Source: Tetracentron sinense
Taxonomy: Eukaryota > Streptophyta > Magnoliopsida > Trochodendrales > Trochodendraceae
Reading direction: 5' to 3'
DNA: 64,000 nucleotides
Assembly (NCBI GenBank): GCA_015143295.1
Contig: CM026557.1
Location: forward strand, 22,725,760-22,789,759
The notes under the pieces are model-generated. The model searched no databases. It saw only the letters and a list, made by a program, of their open reading frames with translations, and had not been told where the DNA came from. The position numbers and the translations under genes were made by a program. This document shows, one piece after another, positions 24,584 through 36,478 of the stretch (position 1 is the stretch's first letter; every line of letters starts with the position of its first letter).

Positions 24584-24749
24584 CTTCCTCCTCTGGTTTG
24601 CCGATGCTGAGAGGGAGAGAGAGAGAGGGAGTGCTGTAAGCCAATCTCTCAGACTTTATCCGTTTTACACAAATAGATTTTGAGCTCAAATGCGCGGCGA
24701 GAGATTACAAGTTATTGCCTTCGTTCCGGGCGTGTGTGAATTGTTACCC

Positions 24750-24790
<41 letters not shown>
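24584..24790 (-). promoter_or_regulatory. PNP1 leader and proximal promoter
   Basis: Upstream of the ATG on the minus strand is a CT-rich leader (plus-strand GAGAGGGAGAGAGAGAGAGG at about 24609), common in plant 5' UTRs. No clear TATA box is seen. A (TA)n run at 24752-24790 lies about 170-205 bp upstream of the ATG. Confidence 0.5.
24752..24790. repeat. (TA)n microsatellite
   Basis: About 19 TA units upstream of PNP1. Confidence 0.95.
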
Positions 24791-24796
<6 letters not shown>

Positions 24797-25884
24797 CCCT
24801 GCCGTTTGGAAACTCCAAGTGGATAAAGCTAAACCAATTAGGATCCTAATTGAGATTAATCTTCATAAACTCCTTTATACTAACTAACTTCACTTTTCGG
24901 ATATGTATGAAGAATTTAACATACCTCGGGTGAAGCTCCTAGCTCATTGAGCAAGAAGGTTGATTCTCCTTTACTCGTGTTATCTTTGATCCGGATATGG
25001 TAGGGAGAAGAGAAAGTTGCGAGAGCGAGAGTGGCAGCTCAGTTGTGCATATATCTTAGCCTTTGAGTTGAACACTTCATCGAGCAGCGAAAGGGCCTTA
25101 AGGTCAGTTATTCAATTTGAGTGGGATGTGTTGTGGAAATCGTGTGCGTTCGTTTGGTGAGAAAGTGAGGGAAAGTAAAAGAAATGGGAAAATACATTTA
25201 AACCTCTTGAGGTTTGACGAAAATATATAGACCTCCTCAATTTTCATAACATAGAGTAGGTATCCTTATGTTTCAAACTAATGACACTTACACCTCTTCT
25301 ATCAGTTGCCTGTCAGTCAACGTGTGAAAAAGTCCAAAAATGCTAAAAATACCCCCCTCATAGCCGTTGGAATGCTAAACTAGCCGTTACAGCCAGTTGT
25401 CGAAGAAGAGTTATCGTCGTCAGAGTCGAGATCAAGTCGGTTGTTGCAAACGATTATAGGGTTTCACTTTCATTGATTTGGGGAAAATGATAAGTTTCAT
25501 ATATATGGAATAAGGAAATTTGACTTTGTTTATCATGAGTACCATATTAAGGTGTAAACTTTGTTTTTTTTGGAATTCTTAGCATGTTGGCTGGCGGTCA
25601 ACTGATGGAAGGGGTGTAAGTGTCGATAGTTCGAAACATTAGGGTACCTACTCTATTTTCTGAAAAACGAGGGAGTCTGTGTGTATTTTTGTCATACCTC
25701 AGAGGGTGTAAATATATTTCCCCCTTAAAAAAATTGGTTTTCTTGCACTTTTTTGCGTTCGGTGTGCAAGAAACACACTTTCATTTTCTTACACTTTCTC
25801 AACAGTGACAAACTTTCTCCCAAAAACTTCCTCCATCCTTTGATGATTGTTTTGCAATAAATTTTAATTTTTAAGTGTCTTTTA
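24791..25884. other. Intergenic stretch upstream of PNP1
   Basis: No gene that I can support. A minus-strand segment at about 24920-25090 stays open for some 38 codons in two overlapping frames and ends at a GTATG, but has no recognisable family. Confidence 0.5.
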
Positions 25885-26655
25885 TTTTCCTTTCCTTTTT
25901 TTTATTTAGCTCACTTTATCGCCAAACGCGCACACTATATCCCTGACGTTTAGAGATTAAATTATTTTGTTGGTTGGCAATCCAAGGCTGAATATTTTCT
26001 AATAGTAACTGAGTTATTCATATTCATCATATGACGACAATGTGTAATCCATTGGAGCAAATTGTTAAAAAAGGTTTGGAAATGTTTGTTACAATGCATA
26101 TATCCAAGGGAATAAGATAGTTTGAACTCAGAGATTTATTGAATTGAAGGCTCTAGAGTTTGGATGTGAAATTTCTAGTGAACCCTAAAAATAATATTTA
26201 AGTTGAAAACTCACAAACTCAATGGGGTGGCTAGGTCTTCCTAATGTCTATCTACCCAATTTTAATGTATGCAGAAATTTAACTTAGAGAGGATAAACAA
26301 AAACATTAAAGTACGGAATCAAGAAAGATAAGCAAACCACAATACAATGATTTTTACGTATAAGAGTAAAAGAGATATCACTAAGAGTAAAAGCAAACAA
26401 ATACTTACTAGACTCGAACTATACTCAACCAGACTCAACAACGATCCTCAGTTTTCAGCCCTCCACACCTTGATATGCAATCACGAACCCGCAAGTCTCA
26501 CAATCTATTGTAGTAGCCTATGCTTATCTTAGATATCGGCAACCACGATTTCTTGATCGATCTCCATCAATGAAGGCTCCAGATTCCTTCAACCAAATAA
26601 CCACGATCCTTTTCGAATCGATCTCATTCGCAAAGACTTCGGATTACAACGAATC
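25885..26655 (+). repeat. Duplicated LINE-derived block, copy A
   Basis: Begins near CACTTTATCGCCAAACGC and runs to GACTTCGGATTACAACGA. It matches 32930-33515 plus 36016-36478. Copy A lacks 279 bp (33089-33367 of copy B) that encode the LINE zinc-binding region, so its LINE part is broken. The two copies diverge after 26655 and 36478. Confidence 0.85.
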
Positions 26656-27068
26656 ACTCGAACTGAGAGATACTCAGAGATTCTTTCTTGAAGATAGTCA
26701 AAGCCTCCCATTGTGCAAAGGATAAGGCAGCTCTATCTCCGGGATTCAACTCAGCTCGGATTCATCCGGTCTTTCCCTACAAGTTTGTACTATTTGGCGG
26801 AAGACGACGATACCCAACCTCCTTTAGAATACCCGAATAAATAAATTTTAAATTAAAATTGAATTTCTTTATATACTTTAAATTTAACCACATATATATA
26901 AAATTAACCAATTTAATTTTATTGCATCAAAATTAATTTCAATAAAATTAATTCAATCTCACGATAAAAACGTCCCATAATATGAGATTTTAAAATCGGG
27001 TTAAATTATTTTACCGATTAATTCAAAATACTTCTAAATTTAATTATTTAAATTAAATTATATAAAGT
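26656..27068. other. AT-rich spacer
   Basis: Between copy A and the copia LTR. AATTAAATT-rich with nothing recognised. Confidence 0.5.
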
Positions 27069-27979
27069 GTTGCAGATTGTCCAAAATTCGCCAGAGTCTC
27101 CCCTTTGTATATGCAGTTTCAGGTTGATGGATTAGCCCAATTAAGAACCGATCAAAAAAGTTGACGATCCGATCGAATTATCTCAAAATACTAGTCAGTT
27201 AGGATGGATCCAAAATAGTCAGTCCAATTAGTCTAGTCAAGAGACGATCCATTTGGATTGTCAAAAATTAATCTTAAGGTCTGTCTAAAAAGACAATCTG
27301 TCTAGATCAATTAAACAAGTCCGAACTAAATAGTCTGGTCCCAAGAAAGATCAGTCATATGATATGGTTGGTCAAGAGAGATTAGAGTGGATAAGAAAAT
27401 CTTCAAAGTATGACTTGGACCCGCCTTATAGTACCTCTGCAACACAGGTATAAGATTTACTTAATCTGGAGGCATATCAGCAGAGCTTCTGCGCCTAAGG
27501 ATGATCTCTCCAAGTCTCTTACCCTTTCTCTATTTATAGAGTGTGAAGGGACCAAGCTTTGAGGCAATCCAATAGTCACACGGTTTGGCTTTAAAGCACC
27601 ATGATCATGATTATGGTATTAACCCACACCCATGAACACACCCATACATTATGGTATAAGAAAACCAAAGAGACAAACACTATGGTAAAAACGTTGGACA
27701 AAGAAAGGTCTCAAGTCTCAAGACAATATCCAATGTATCTTCACATTGGTTAAAGGAATATCTTAAAGTTAAAATCCAATGTATCTGTACATTAGTTAAA
27801 GTTCCTTCATCATAATCATTAGTTTTACAAGGACAATTAAATCCAACAGTCCAAATCTCTTGGGTGTACCATGAATCATACATACTAAGTCACATACTTA
27901 GAAGTCTCTAAATAGGCACGTTCAAATCAGAATATATTATGAGTAAAATATTATTTTATAAATCAAATCAAATTCAACA
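27069..27979 (-). mobile_element. Ty1/copia 3' LTR (left limit approximate)
   Basis: The right end (sense start) is TGTTGAATTTGATTTG, directly after a purine tract AAGTGGGGGTT on the minus strand. A promoter-like CTCTATAAATAGAG lies at about 27534-27547. Two hairpin motifs, CCAATGT...ACATTGG and AATGTA...TACATT, sit in U3. The left limit near 27069 (TGTTGCAG) is a guess. Confidence 0.65.
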
Positions 27980-30280
27980 AACCCCCACTTGATTTTATTT
28001 TTAAAATATATATGGACATTCAAGAATATCATGTGCATACATGAAGGTGTCTTTGGACTTGAACCTCCACTTAGTGCAAACAAACCAAAGATAGCCAAAG
28101 AACACAATGGATAGAACCTTGAACTATGAACCCGAACTGACTAAACGGATATGTCGCACACGCATTCCTTTTAGAGGTTATTTGTACCAAACAACTCAGC
28201 ATTTTTACGTCCATGCTTCAATCCCAATTTATTAAGAGCTCTAGAGATAGGCTTCAACTCATAAGAAGTGACGAACTTCTTACTCTCAGAAAGGTGAGTC
28301 TATCAAGAATGCTCTTGTTACACTCCCACCATTTAAGGCATATAACACTCATTAAGAGAATTCTTAATAATTCTCAACTTATAACCACAAGATCATCTGT
28401 AGGTTGGCAGCCTACAAGATATGCACTATCTATCACGTACAAGGAAGGGACACATCTCAAAAGAGATTGATAGAAAGAAATACTTTCTTTAGTGATAGTG
28501 CTCAATAGTTATTACATATGGGCTTGTTTGTCCCATTGAACCTGAGAGACTTATCAGGTTGGGTTTCCATCTCATATAACTATTTTACAGGCTTTAGTCC
28601 CATTCCCTCCAAAGTTTTTATCACAAAGTCTGTGCCAAGGCCCTTGGATAAAGGATCTACCAAATTTTCTTTGGACTTAACATACTGAACAACTATCTTG
28701 CCATCAGTTATAAGACCCCTCACATGATTGTGGTTCTCGTTGCATGCCTTGAGCATTGCAGCCTGGTTGTCACAATAAATTGTGATAGCTGATACAGGTG
28801 TACCCCATATTGGTACATCTACCAATACACTTTTAAGCCATTCTACCCTTTCACCTGCAGATGACAAGGCGATGACTCAGATTCCATAGTTGAATGAGTA
28901 ATGCATGTCTGCTTCTTGGATTTCCATGATATGGCTCCTCCACCCAAAGTAAATCTCTAGGCCGTTACAGATGTGGACTCATCTGAACATGAGTTCCAAG
29001 TTGCATCACTGTAACCCTCAAGTACAACTGGAATTCTCCCAAAATGTATCTCATAAGTCAAAGTACCCTTGAGGTATCTCAGTACTCTGATAAGCGTTAT
29101 CCAATGTGTCTCCCTTGGATTACTAGTGTGTTTGCACAATATGCCCACTGCTTGGGCAATGTCCGGTCCTGTGCAGTGCATGACATACATGAGACTGCCA
29201 ATAATTTGAGAGTATTCAAATTGAGATGCACTTCTGCCTTCATTCTTACTTAACTTAATATAGGAATCAACTGGAGTGGGGCAGGGGAGCAATCGAACTG
29301 ATGATTAAATCTTCTGAGGAATTTCTCTATGTAATTTGATTGAGATAGAGCAATTCCTTGGTTACTTCTAATGATCTTAATTCCCAGAATTACATCAGCT
29401 TCGCCCAAATTCTTCATGTCAAAATTCGACGATAGAAACCTTTTAGTGTTCATAACATTTTCCAAATATGTTCCAAAAATTAGCATATCGTCAACATATA
29501 GACAAATGATAACTCCAGAATTTTCTCTGAATTTGTTGTATACACAAATATCACCACTATTTATTTGATAGCCATTAGAGAGGAGAATCCTCCTAAATTT
29601 GTCGTGCCACTGTCTGGGTGCTTATTTAAGACCGTAAAGTGACTTTAACAACTTACATACTTTCTTATGATTCTTTGGCATGACAAAACCTTCTAGTTGA
29701 TCCATAAATATCTCTTCTTCAAGATCACCGTTGAGAAAAGCGGTCATGACATCCATCTGGTGGATGATAAAGTCATTGATCGCAGCCAGAGCTATCAACA
29801 ATCGAATAGTGGTCAACCTTGCTACTGGGGCATATGTGTCGAAATAATCGAAAATCGTTCTTTGTCTAAACCCCTTAGCAACAAGCCTCGCATTGAACTT
29901 ATCAACTATACCATCAGGTTTTAACTTTTTCTTAAAGATCCACTTACATCCAATAGTCCTGCTTCCAGGAGGAAGATCCACTAAAGTCCAAGTGTTGTTG
30001 GACAATATGGAATGCATTTCATCATCTATTGCTTTCCAAGTGTAGCATCGTTTGATGTCATAGCTCCAGCATAGCTGACAAGTTCTTCCTCCACATTGTA
30101 AGTGATGAAATCAAGATCAAAATCTTTAGAAACCTTAGTTCTAGAACTTCTACGAGGATTTAGCAGAACAGAAGTTTCAGGCTCTTCTCTTAGCACTGGT
30201 CTCCAAATGCACCCCCACTTTGAGTGCGGATTTCTATGACACTCACGAGGAAGGATTGGTGTATGTACCTGTACCCTCAC
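27980..30280 (-). mobile_element. Ty1/copia remnant: RT and RNase H
   Basis: Minus-strand pol remnant. 29622-30017 encodes the RT start (WTLVDLPPGSRTIGCKWIFKKK, LVAKGF, YAPVARLTTIRLLIALAA, QMDVMTAFLNGDLEEEI) up to SLYGLK, followed by TAA where family members have Gln. 29487-29498 encodes the catalytic YVDD. 28957-29486 carries LGIKI, PDIAQAVGIL and the RNase H segment GYSDATWNS. 28580-28867 carries IYCDNQAAM and the RNase H C-terminus. The part 30026-30276 (RRSSRTKV, DFITYNVEE) is upstream linker. Integrase, gag and the 5' LTR are absent, cut off near 30280 by the next LTR. It is inactive through stops and truncation. Confidence 0.88.
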
Positions 30281-31241
30281 GGGTGTGAAAGGTTATGTTT
30301 AAGAGTCGCCACCTATTCATTCAGAAGGGATAAGTCCCCTGGGTTTGGATAAGGTCTTGGTCTGCGAGTAAGATCAGGGTAAGGGGTTCAGTTAAGTCCG
30401 GGGAAGGTGTTAGGTACCCCGAGACTTCCGTTTTACAACGGTTTCGTACTCCCTAGGTATAAGCCAATTAAAGTTAATCTTGTTTAAAATGTCGGAGTAT
30501 TTAAGTTAACACTAATCCAAGAAAGGAAAGCTAAATGGGGTCGAACCTGGGTTGAGTTGCCTACGTACTCACAGGGTGAGATCAGATCGAGCGTAGTTCT
30601 GGCACGTGAGCCTGTGCCGAGGCTAGGGGCGTGTGTGTGTGCACCAAGGGTGGCTAATATGGCTAGTCCGATAGACTAGGTTTTAATTGACCGAGGAGGG
30701 TCAAGTGCAAGGTACAAGCCCGATAGACTTAGGGGTAGTCAGATAAACTAGGGCGGAGTTTGGCCAGGGTTAGGGTTGCTAACCGAGGTTAGGCAAAACT
30801 AACCATGGTTAGGATTACTAACCACAGTTAAGGGGATGTGAGATTAAGCCTGGTAGGCTAAGGCGGGGCCCGGTAGGCCGAAGATAAGTCCGGTAGACTA
30901 GGTTTTTAGACCCGGTAGTTCGCAAACTAAAAGTAACCGCGGTTAGGGTTACTAACCGGGGTTAAGGGTAGTCTAACCGTGATTAGGTTTGCTAATCAGG
31001 TTAGGAAAATGGGCCAAGGTCAGTTTTATGGTCCGTTTGATTTTTAATCATTTTTTAATTATTTTTCAAGATTTGTGGGGTTAAGGGGTGCTTAACCATG
31101 GTTAAATGCTAATCAGAGGTGCATTTAACCCTAGTTAAGGGTATAGTTAAGTCCAAGGTGGGCGCAAGGGGCTAGGCAGGGCTTAAAGTGGCCTCCTACT
31201 AGACCTGGGCCCATGCAAAAAGCCCAGAATTAAAACAAAGG

Positions 31242-31726
31242 TAATATCGGTAATGGGATTACCGACATTAAAACAGAAGTTTTAATCGTGGTTTTGCACA
31301 CAGTTAACTAGGGTTAGGGGTTAACCTTGGGTGATCTGAAACCATGGGTGTGAAGAGAGGACTCAGTGAAGATTTTGGGCCTGGTGTAGACCCTAGGGGA
31401 TGCCTGGAGTGGGCGCCACAAAGGTCCAAAGCTACTGTACCTGTAAGCACATATTGGCAGTAGATGTTCTACCGCCAATCTCAAAATAGGCAAAAACAAG
31501 ATTGGCGGTAGAAGATCTACCGCCAACCTGCACAAGGTCTACTTTTTTGAATAATAACCATGGTTAATGCCATGGGGCCACCCTGGAAGGACCAGGGTGA
31601 GTCAAGGGAGATGAGAGGGGTTCAACCTGGGCCCTAGACATGGACCAGGGCCCACCTAAATAGGCCAAAACAAGTTGTAACAGTAAAGGCCAGGAATGGC
31701 GGTAATGAGTTTACCACCATTCCTGG
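31242..31726. repeat. Palindromes downstream of the TATA box (30-33 kb LTR)
   Basis: Four long inverted repeats. 31242-31270 has TAATATCGGTAAT with ATTACCGACATTA. 31453-31479 has ATTGGCAGTAGA with TCTACCGCCAAT. 31502-31526 has TTGGCGGTAGA with TCTACCGCCAA. 31690-31726 has CCAGGAATGGCGGTAA with TTACCACCATTCCTGG. Spacers are 3-5 bp. Confidence 0.9.
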
Positions 31727-32370
31727 TTTTTCTTAAAAACTGAATTTTGCCCATTGGGGTTGTGCACAGGGGATACCAGGGGTTCCCTCATGACCTGAGG
31801 GACCCCCAGTGGGTCTGTGGTGGTCTGATGAGCTTAGGAGAGTGGTCTATACCCGTAGGGGTGTCTCTTACCTATGAACAAGGTAAGGGACAACCCTGTG
31901 TGAGGTTTGACCCAAAAGCAAACAATAGCAGTAAGCAAAAATATGTCCCCTAGAGGTGACTAGGGGCTCACAGGCAATGCTCAAATTAAAAAAAAGGAGG
32001 GTAGGGGAGGCCCTACCCTGGTACTCTATTTTCTTTGCTACAAAATGGAGGTTTGTGCATAGGTGGTGCGCCCTAGTGATGCTACACGAACAAGGGGGTC
32101 TCAGAGGACTCCTAGGATCCTAGGGATGCTTACAGAAGCTTCAAGAGGGGTTTTAGGCTCTGGTTTTTTGGACAAGGTTTCACCTGGGTGTATTCGGATG
32201 CTGGTTACGGTTGTGGGAGTTGGGTTTTATAGAGGAAGCTCTAGGGGACCTAAGAGGGATTAGAGAGAAGGGGGAGATGGTGGTTGGACCCTCTGGAGGT
32301 CGAGTGAGGGTTGTGAAGTGAAGGTGGAGTGTACAAGAGGTGTACGCAGACTATAAACTCGAATATCACA

Positions 32371-32483
32371 CAATGGCGGTAGATGGTCTACCGCCATTGT
32401 CAAAATGGGCATGAAATATAATGATCTACCGCCATGACAAAAATAGGCTAAAAACTAATTGGCGGTAGATCATCTACCGCCAA
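32371..32483. repeat. Palindromes upstream of the TATA box (30-33 kb LTR)
   Basis: 32371-32399 has CAATGGCGGTAGA with TCTACCGCCATTG, perfect 13-bp arms. 32423-32438 is a half-site GATCTACCGCCATGAC. 32459-32483 has TTGGCGGTAGAT with ATCTACCGCCAA. They lie about 140-250 bp upstream of the minus-strand TATA box. Confidence 0.9.
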
Positions 32484-32929
32484 ACTAAGATTTTCTTTGA
32501 TTTGGGCCTGGCCCATGCACACACAGGGTTTGGCATAGGGTTTTTGGGCCTTGTGGGCCCAGGTTAAGGGTTCAGGCTCTAAAGGCCATGGATTTTAGGG
32601 TTTAAGCCCAAAGGGCTCTAGGGCTAGGCTAGGGCTCGGATGAGGGTTACCTAGGTCTAGGGTTTTGACATAGGATTTGTACTAGGGTTTAACTAGGGTT
32701 GAGTCCTAGGGTCTAACTAGGGTTTAGCTAGGGTTTAGCTGGGGTTAGGGTTTGGTACTAGGGTTTTTCTAGGGTTTGTCTCAGGGTGAGGCCTAAGACT
32801 AACTAGAGGCTTACCTAGGGGATTAAGGCAGGGGGTAACCATGGTTAAAAGGCCTTAACCATGGTTAGACAAGGGTGTAAAAAATTGGTGCTTACACCCA
32901 CTATTTCCAAAATTTCCTTAAATGAAAAA

Positions 32930-33515
32930 GTATTTTCCTTTCCTTTATTTTATTTCACCCACTTTATCGCCAAACGCGTACACTATATCCCTGACGTTTG
33001 GAGATTAAATTATTTTGTTGGTTGGCAATCTAAGGCTGAATATTGTCTAATAGTAACTGAGTTATTCATATTCATCATATGACGACAATTTTGAGTTGCT
33101 CTAGGTGTAACCAACTTGTGGAGAATACTCTCCATACTCTTAGATATTGTCCTCGAACTAGAGCAATATGGAATATACTTGTTCTCCCCAAGAAGAGTCT
33201 CCCCCAAGAAGAGGTAGAGTTCTTCATCGTTGATTTGTTTGGTTGGTTTAAGCTAGATTTGGGGAAATCAAAAGGAGGGTATATTGATAAAGTTATTTGG
33301 TGTGACTTGTTTGCTATATGTTGTTGGCAAGCTTGGAACTTGAGGAATAAATTGGTGTTTGGCTCATTGTGTAATCCATTGGAGCAGATTGTTAAAGAAG
33401 CTTTGGAGATGTTTGTTATAATGCATATATCCAAGGGAAGAAGATAGTTTGAACTCAGAGATTTATTGAATTGAAGGCTCTAGAGTTTGGATGTAAAATT
33501 TCCAGTGAACCCTAA
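32930..33515 (+). repeat. Duplicated LINE-derived block, copy B, left part
   Basis: Matches copy A (25885 onwards) and keeps the 279-bp segment missing there. The block continues at 36016 after a solo LTR. Confidence 0.85.
33079..33447 (+). pseudogene. LINE C-terminal zinc-binding fragment
   Basis: Open frame with LSCSRCNQLVENTLHTLRYC, TRAIWN and CCWQAWNLRNKLVF, the order seen in the zinc-binding region and tail of plant L1-type ORF2. No RT is present upstream, so it is a fragment. It is the intact version of the stretch deleted in copy A. Confidence 0.75.
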
Positions 33516-34210
33516 TGTTACGACCCCAAAATCCTACTAAGGCTAAAATAGGACTTTGGAATCGCCACATTACTTAAACCTGCTTACAAACCATGCATAC
33601 AAGGCTACTACACGAGTCTCCCAAAAATTAGAGTAATAAAATTCCGATATATAAACCCAATCCAGCCTGCACAAGTCTAAGGTCTATATATACAACTCAC
33701 GATGAACCAACAAGTCTGATACACAACTAATAAGAAGTCTACTGAGCAACATCCTCTAAAAGTCAATTACAAAACTCTCTCAAATGAAAAGAAATGTAAA
33801 CTAAGAGATGTAGCCGCCCAAGTCTCCGGCTCCCTCCTCAGAAGGCTCACCTTCACCTCCTTCCTCAATGTATGTTTCCTCAACCCACGGCTCCACCGTG
33901 TACTCCTACTCTATACCTGCCAAGACAAAAGTCCGGCTGAGTACAAAGGTACTCAGTGTATATAAAATCCAATCAACAATAATAATGTACCTGCACTTAG
34001 TCAGAAACATATCCAATAGCATAATAACATAATCAGAGTGCGGAAGAACGTGTGCGCATATACATCATATCATCACCTTGACTCGTGTACTTGTGAGAAT
34101 CTTAGACTTGGAAGACAATACACTTATGAGTTGCTTATGCTTATGAGACCACGTGCTTGTGAGATGCTTACGCTTATGCTTATGCACTTATTCAGATCAT
34201 ACAAGAATGA

Positions 34211-34355
34211 GACATGCCGTTCTTGGCGGATACGGACCATGCGTTATGCACTTATTCAGATCACAGAGTAATGAGACATGCCGTTCTTAGCGGATACGGA
34301 CCATGCCTTAGAAATCATATGGTTGACATGCCGTTCTTGGCGGATACGGACCATG
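34211..34355. repeat. Three copies of a 30-bp hairpin-prone repeat
   Basis: GACATGCCGTTCTTGGCGGA then TACGGACCATG starts at 34211, 34275 and 34325. CATG-CCGT can pair with ACGG-(AC)-CATG with a small bulge. It lies in the presumed transcribed half of the LTR. Confidence 0.9.
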
Positions 34356-35267
34356 TCATGCTTATGCTTATGCTTATGCAGAATGTCATACGTATGTCAT
34401 GCTCATGCTTGTGGGCCACGTGTGACTTGTGAGACTCTTATCTTAACATACACGTGCCTATGTGCTTAAGTGTCGAAATTAACATTCGAGTTGGTAATTG
34501 CTTAGATTTCGATCTCCCACCATAGAAACTCCACTATACTGTCCCATACCAAATAGTTAGAGAATTCCCGGTTTGAGAGATGTTCCTCTAAGTTCTTACC
34601 TTCCCGACTATCAATTTCCATGCAAATAATTAGACATACTTAACAAACCATTCACATATACATATCTTATCATAATCCATATTGCAATTCATAATCAATT
34701 TACCACCATTTCATAAGAGTATAATAGCATTTATCCTTTTAAGCATTTTCACAAACACCTTGTGTACGCATAATATGAATCCATTTCTCCTCTATATTTT
34801 TAAGCATTCATCAAACCATATTTCATCCATACAATCAATTCACTATTCACATCCACATATTAATCCCATCTTCCATACATTTCCCATCCTCCATATATTT
34901 CCCATCCACATCCAATCCACATTTTCATCCACATTTCCATCAATAATTAGCTTACTTCATAGAAAATTAGGGAAAATGCATCAAACATCTATTTCTACCA
35001 TTCCTAGCATCTTCACATTCACAAAACCTTAAAATAAAGTTGATTAGGATAGTATATCGACCTTAGGAATCTTTCCCTTGGATTCAAAATGCTCCCGAGG
35101 AGATTTGGAGAAGCTTTGAGGACGATCTCCAAGCTTTCCTCTCAATCTTCTAGCAACCTCCTTCTTCTCCAAGAAAACCCTCTCTCAAAACCCTAGGGTT
35201 TCTCCCCCTTTTTGCCAAATTAGGTTAGAACTAGGTGGAGTATTTTAATATTTCGAGTAGGACCCCC

Positions 35268-35277
35268 TATTTATAGC
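35268..35277 (-). promoter_or_regulatory. TATA box of the solo LTR
   Basis: CTATAAATAG followed by GGGG on the minus strand, then a leader with AAACCCTAGGGTTTTGAG, as expected near an LTR transcription start. Confidence 0.7.
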
Positions 35278-35339
35278 TCCAAGGTCTGAGAACGAAAAGA
35301 CCAAAAAGCCCATACTAAAATTCTGCAAAAACACGAAGG

Positions 35340-35525
35340 ACCGAGCGATCGGTGGTAATGACCGAGCGATCGGTTGCCTACCGATCGATCGGTGTTTATG
35401 ACCGGGCGATCGGTCAAAAACACACTCTCTGGAAAATTTCCCCATACAAAATTTTGGACCAGTCGATAGATACCGATCGATCGGTTTTGGACCGATCGAT
35501 CGCTGCTTCTGACCGAGCGATCGAT
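35340..35525. repeat. Array of ACCGATCGATCGGT palindromes
   Basis: 14-bp units start at 35340, 35361, 35380, 35401, then 35458 (degenerate), 35472, 35491, 35512. The best units are perfect palindromes and others read ACCGAGCGATCGGT. Spacing within blocks is 19-21 bp. The array ends 62 bp upstream (minus sense) of the TATA box. Confidence 0.95.
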
Positions 35526-36015
35526 GCTCTATTTCGACTCATTTTACTGTTTTGGCCATAACTTTTTACTCGTTCATCGGATTTTGACGATTCAACTTGC
35601 GTTGGATTCGTCTCTCGAAAACGAACATTTCTGGCGTTTAGAATTTCTAATTTCCACTAAATTAATAAACTAAAATATCCCCAAAGTTGACTGATCTGTA
35701 ATTCCATTAGACAAAACTCACTATTGACTTGACTTAAACTCAAAATGAGGAAAAACACTAACCATGAACCTCGAAGAGGGTTCCAACACCTTTCTAATGG
35801 TTCAAGAATCACACAATTCCAGTAAACGGTGCTAAAACTAGAGCTTCCTAAAGTTTAGGATGTGCTATGACATCCATCCATTACAAGTTGATTTAGCCTA
35901 GTTTACATCACCATAATTAGATATAAATACTCACACTTTAACACCTTATAAAGACTAAAATACCCTTAATGCAATGCACTAAAAACATGAAAAAGATTCG
36001 GGTCTCTACACCTAA

Positions 36016-36478
36016 AAATAATATTTAAGTTGAAAACTCACAAACCCAAGGGGGTGGCTAGGTCTTCCTAATGTCTATCTACCCAATTTTAATTTATGCA
36101 GAAATTTAACTTAGGGAGGATAAACAAAAACATTAAAGTACGGAATCAAAAAAGACAAGCAAACCACAACACAATGAATTTTACATGTAAGATTAAAAGA
36201 GATATCACTAAGAGTAAAAGCAAATAAATACTTACTAGATTCGAACTGTACTCAACCAGACTCAACAACGATGCTTAGTTTTCAACCCTCCACACCTTGA
36301 TATGCAATCACGAACCCGCAAGTCTCACAATCTATTGTAGTAGCCTGTGCTTATCTTAGATATCAGCAACCACGATCTCTTGATCGATCTCTATCAATGA
36401 AGGCTTCGGATTCCTTCGACCAAATAACCACGATCCTTCTCGGGTCGATCTCATTTGCAAAGACTTCGGATTACAATG
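36016..36478 (+). repeat. Duplicated block, copy B, right part
   Basis: Continues copy B after the solo LTR and matches 26180-26655. The junction on both sides is the CCTAA duplication. Confidence 0.85.

Larger units (their letters stand above)
30260..32896 (-). mobile_element. Solo or orphan LTR, about 2.6 kb
   Basis: The right end reads TTGGTGCTTACA, so the minus strand begins TGTAAGCACCAA. The left end is near TGTACC/TGTGAAAGG (30264-30284), and I found no matching target duplication. On the minus strand CTCTATAAAACCC (about 32221-32233) is a good TATA box 665 bp from the right end, like the spacing in the other LTRs here. The interior has AACCATGGTTA-type repeats and a set of palindromes. 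GAGTCGCCACC near the left end occurs in plant Ty3/gypsy LTRs as I recall. No internal domain adjoins it. Confidence 0.6.
33516..36010 (-). mobile_element. Solo LTR, 2,495 bp, Ty3/gypsy type
   Basis: Starts TGTTACGACCCC, ends GGGTCTCTACA, and is flanked by perfect 5-bp duplications CCTAA (33511-33515, 36011-36015). The ends resemble those of the chromovirus LTR at 58586-61609. On the minus strand CTATAAATAG (35268-35277) lies 735 bp from the sense start, so sense is minus. It contains a palindrome array upstream and 30-bp repeats downstream of that TATA box. Intra-element LTR recombination is the usual origin of such solo LTRs. Confidence 0.9.

Noticed and set aside
24915-25100. Exon-like minus-strand segment upstream of PNP1 with a GTATG end
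   Set aside because: Open in two overlapping frames but no recognisable family, no clear acceptor and no neighbouring exon.
30260-30290. Exact left end and target duplication of the 30-33 kb LTR
   Set aside because: Candidate starts at 30260, 30264, 30270 and 30284 give flanks that do not match CCCAC on the right, so the end is left approximate.
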